From NCBI RefSeq assembly GCF_015910535.1, contig NZ_JACBJG010000008.1, positions 62,001 to 126,000 of the forward strand: a stretch of DNA of 64,000 nt, given 5' to 3'. Below, piece by piece: positions 62,037-64,000 of the stretch. Numbering within the stretch: the first letter of the stretch is position 1; each line of letters starts with the position of its first letter. This DNA is from Saccharomonospora sp. NB11. GTDB taxonomy: Bacteria; Actinomycetota; Actinomycetes; Mycobacteriales; Pseudonocardiaceae. Under the pieces are notes generated by a model. That model saw only the letters and a list, made by a program, of their open reading frames with translations. It had not been told where the DNA came from and did not search any database. The position numbers and the translations under genes were made by a program.

Positions 62037-62897
62037 TCAGCCGAGTAGCGTCCGGAGTTCCTCGACGAGTTCACGGGCCCGCGCCAGGTCCCGGGGTTCG
62101 GGTCGGGACGCCGGTGTCCCCGGTGTCTCAACTGTCTCCGTGCTCTCGCGCGGGGTGTCGAGCGTCAGTGTCTCGGCGGTCTCGGACACGTCGATGTCGA
62201 ACACCACGCGATCGGCGCGGTGCCAGGCGGAGAACCACTCCAGCGGCCGCCCGTGTTGGTCGGCCGTCTCGCCTTCGAGCAGCAGCAGCGGCGTGCCGAC
62301 CTCGACCTCCAGGGCCGTCGCCAGGCGCTCGTCCGCCGCCACGGCGCGGACCTGCCGTTGCCCGCTCACCGGGCGCAACCCGTACCGGTGGGAGAGCAGA
62401 CGGTGCAGCGAGGCGTCCACGAGGTCGTCGGCGTGCAGCCCCGGCACCCGCGAGGCGGGCAACCACGTCCGTACGTAGGAGAGCGGTTCGGCGTCGAGCA
62501 GTCGGACGCGTTCGAGCTTCAGACACGACGAGGTGCCCAGCGACGCCTTGGCCGGGGCGGGTGGTGCCGCCTTCGTCAGGCCGACGACGGTCGTCCTGAT
62601 GTCGTGCCCGCGTCTGGCGAACTGGTCGAACAGGCCGGTGGCCCGCTGCACCAGCCTCCGGTACTCGGTGGGTGCGGCGACCACGGTCGGCCTGCCCTGC
62701 CGCCGGATCACCAGGCCGTCGGCGGCGAGTCCGGCGACGGCCTGGCGAACGACACTGCGACCCACCCCGAAGCGGGCGCACAGCTCCGCCTCACTGGGCA
62801 ACGTGGAGCCGGGCGGAAGGTCGTGCCCCACGATCTCCTGGCGCAACGACTCCGCCACCTGTTGGTGGAGCGGTCGGCCGTCCGTCCGGTCGAGCAT
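62037..62897 (-). CDS. GntR/UTRA-family regulator
   Basis: A 286-aa regulator with a GntR HTH (LPSEAELCARFGVGRSVVRQ) and a UTRA sensor domain (LKLERVRLLDAEPLSYVRT, VGTPLLLLEGE). A Thr/Glu/Pro-rich tail follows the UTRA fold. ATG 62897 is 9 bp from the stop of the PdxA-type gene upstream, so it belongs to that operon and probably controls it. Confidence 0.87.
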   Translation of the reverse strand: MLDRTDGRPLHQQVAESLRQEIVGHDLPPGSTLPSEAELCARFGVGRSVVRQAVAGLAADGLVIRRQGRPTVVAAPTEYRRLVQRATGLFDQFARRGHDIRTTVVGLTKAAPPAPAKASLGTSSCLKLERVRLLDAEPLSYVRTWLPASRVPGLHADDLVDASLHRLLSHRYGLRPVSGQRQVRAVAADERLATALEVEVGTPLLLLEGETADQHGRPLEWFSAWHRADRVVFDIDVSETAETLTLDTPRESTETVETPGTPASRPEPRDLARARELVEELRTLLG

Positions 62898-62906
62898 GGC
62901 CGGAGT

Positions 62907-63950
62907 CTACGAGACCTCACCGGCGCGGGCGGTCTCCCACACCTCGTGCCACGCGGGCGCCAGTTCGGCGGCTCTGCGGGTGGCGAGCACGAGACTCGCC
63001 TCGCGGGCGATGCCCTTGCCCGCGATGTCGAACGCCGTGCCGTGGTCCACCGACACCCGCACGACCGGGAGTCCGACCGTGATGTTGACACCGTCGTCGC
63101 CGTAGACGGCCTTGAACGGCGCGTGGCCCTGGTCGTGGTAGCAGACGACCACGAACTTCCACTTGCCCTTCACCGCGGCCGGGATCAGCGCGTCGGCGGG
63201 CAGCGGTCCCACCGCGTTGATGCCCGCGGCCCGCGCGCGTTCCACGGCGGGGGCGAGCACGTCGGCGTCCTCGTCGCCGAACAGCCGGTTCTCCCCGGCG
63301 TGCGGGTTGAGGCCCGCGAGCCCGATCGCCTCGTCCGGCCGCCCCAGTGCCCGCGCGAACGACCCGACCAGCCGCAACACGCTGTCGGTGCGTTCCGGGG
63401 TGACGCCCTCGATCGCGTCCCGCAGCGAGACGTGCGTGGTCAGGTGGAAGAAGTACAGCTCGCCCGCCGAGAGCACGAGGCTGAAGTTTTTCACGCCGAA
63501 CTCGTGGGCCAGCAGCTCCGTGTGGCCGGGCCAGTTGTGGCCGCCCGCGTGCATGGCCGCCTTGTTCAGCGGCGCGGTGACGATTCCGGAGACCCGGCCC
63601 TCGCGGGCGAGAGCGCAGGCGGTCATGACGAACCGGGCGGCGGCGTCGCCCGCGCGCGGGTCGAGTTCGCCGTACGGGACGTCGCCCAGCTCGGGGCCGT
63701 CCTGGATCACCTCGACGAGCGCCGCGTCACCCGTGGCGTCCTCCGGCGAATCGACCACGCGGATGCAGCCGGGGTCCCTGCCGAGCACCTCGGCGGCCTT
63801 GCGCAGCGAGGCGGCGTCGCCGACCACGACGGGCTTGCAGACCGCGCGCAGGTCGGGGTGGTCGAGCAGCGTCCGGACGGTGATCTCCGGTCCGATCCCG
63901 GCGACGTCGCCCAGGGTCAGGGCGAGTGTGGGTAGCTGCTGGTCGTTCAC
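62907..63950 (-). CDS. PdxA-family dehydrogenase, PdxA2-like
   Basis: A 347-aa PdxA-family enzyme: TLGDVAGIGPEI at the N-terminus, GHTELLAHEFG, the metal-binding NPHAGENRLFGDED and the late YHDQGHAPFK and SVDHGTAFDIAGKG blocks. True PdxA makes pyridoxal phosphate precursors; members co-encoded with a GntR regulator and a DUF1537 kinase act instead on 4-phospho-D-threonate or erythronate. This gene has a GntR gene downstream and overlaps an upstream gene (GTGA), which favours the catabolic PdxA2 role. GTG 63950 has AGGAG about 6 nt upstream. Confidence 0.87.
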   Translation of the reverse strand: MNDQQLPTLALTLGDVAGIGPEITVRTLLDHPDLRAVCKPVVVGDAASLRKAAEVLGRDPGCIRVVDSPEDATGDAALVEVIQDGPELGDVPYGELDPRAGDAAARFVMTACALAREGRVSGIVTAPLNKAAMHAGGHNWPGHTELLAHEFGVKNFSLVLSAGELYFFHLTTHVSLRDAIEGVTPERTDSVLRLVGSFARALGRPDEAIGLAGLNPHAGENRLFGDEDADVLAPAVERARAAGINAVGPLPADALIPAAVKGKWKFVVVCYHDQGHAPFKAVYGDDGVNITVGLPVVRVSVDHGTAFDIAGKGIAREASLVLATRRAAELAPAWHEVWETARAGEVS

Positions 63951-64000
63951 CGATCACTCCTCGAGTCGTCATGTGCTTGTCGGACCGCCTGCGCGGCCTG
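63947..64000 (-). CDS. 3' end of the gene upstream of the PdxA-type gene
   Basis: Read on the minus strand, the last 18 codons of an open frame (helical, ending RQAHDDSRSDR) run from the window edge to a TGA that overlaps the GTG of the PdxA-type gene. The rest lies outside the window. Context suggests a DUF1537 four-carbon acid sugar kinase, but 17 residues cannot confirm that. Confidence 0.5.
   Translation of the reverse strand, partial: QAAQAVRQAHDDSRSDR

Noticed and set aside
1-64000. tRNA or rRNA genes, CRISPR arrays, insertion sequences, integrase or attachment-site repeats around the island
   Set aside because: None was recognised by reading; a covariance-model scan and a direct-repeat search were not possible, so short att sites may have been missed.

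Overview
The window is chromosomal DNA of a high-GC actinomycete, most likely a member of the Pseudonocardiaceae (Saccharomonospora/Amycolatopsis-like). The GC-rich third positions, frequent GTG starts, XRE/DUF397 gene pair, ESX-type WXG protein, two copies of a small Cys-rich 'WQQAE...TLCG' protein and the actinobacterial hut gene order (hutH-hutU-M20 amidohydrolase-hutF-hutI) all point that way. The genus is an inference.

Layout. 1-4.3 kb: a WXG/ESX-like protein cut by the window edge, a small hypothetical, a GAF/SpoIIE-type phosphatase, an ArsC-family reductase overlapping a PcaD-like alpha/beta hydrolase, and an unrecognised 222-aa protein. 4.3-25.2 kb: a defence island. It begins with two micro-ORFs, then three co-directional genes: a 2079-aa Hanks-type Ser/Thr kinase fused to a DEAD/DEAH helicase with zinc fingers, a DUF1998-like cysteine cluster and a C-terminal nuclease-like domain; a SNF2-type helicase; and a 1370-aa N6-adenine DNA methyltransferase. 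This set resembles class 1 DISARM (DrmA/DrmB-like, DrmD-like, DrmMI-like), but with an added kinase, a fused architecture and no separate DrmB or DrmC gene. A decayed reading frame with an 11-G tract, a 910-aa HEPN-NACHT STAND protein (distinctly AT-richer) and a UvrD-family helicase with a RelE-like N-terminus complete the island.

25.2-34.2 kb: a sirtuin, an SGNH hydrolase, an aldo/keto reductase, a GNAT acetyltransferase, two small membrane proteins, then a tandem-HTH Lrp/AsnC-type regulator divergent from an AbgT transporter-M20 carboxypeptidase pair (p-aminobenzoyl-glutamate-type uptake and cleavage). 34.2-43.3 kb: a ferredoxin-reductase-like flavoprotein, an IclR regulator and the complete hut operon it probably controls, tightly coupled by 4-7 bp overlaps. 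43.4-46 kb: a membrane protein, a zinc-finger-like/XRE/DUF397 cluster, and a small secreted peptide followed by a strong hairpin.

46-55.3 kb: a galactose locus containing a sodium:solute symporter with a small membrane partner, galT, a secreted GH2 glycosidase with a C-terminal LamG-type domain, a GntR regulator, galK and a DeoR regulator. Together they suggest extracellular galactoside cleavage, uptake of galactose and conversion by the Leloir kinase and transferase; galE and galM are not in the window. 55.6-60.5 kb: a compact module of a WD40-KAP NTPase, a solute-binding/VWA protein and a membrane/coiled-coil protein, of unknown role. 60.6-64 kb: a secreted SGNH hydrolase with GATCACT repeats upstream, and a GntR regulator with a PdxA-type dehydrogenase whose upstream neighbour runs off the window.

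No rRNA, tRNA, CRISPR array, insertion sequence or intact integrase was recognised.
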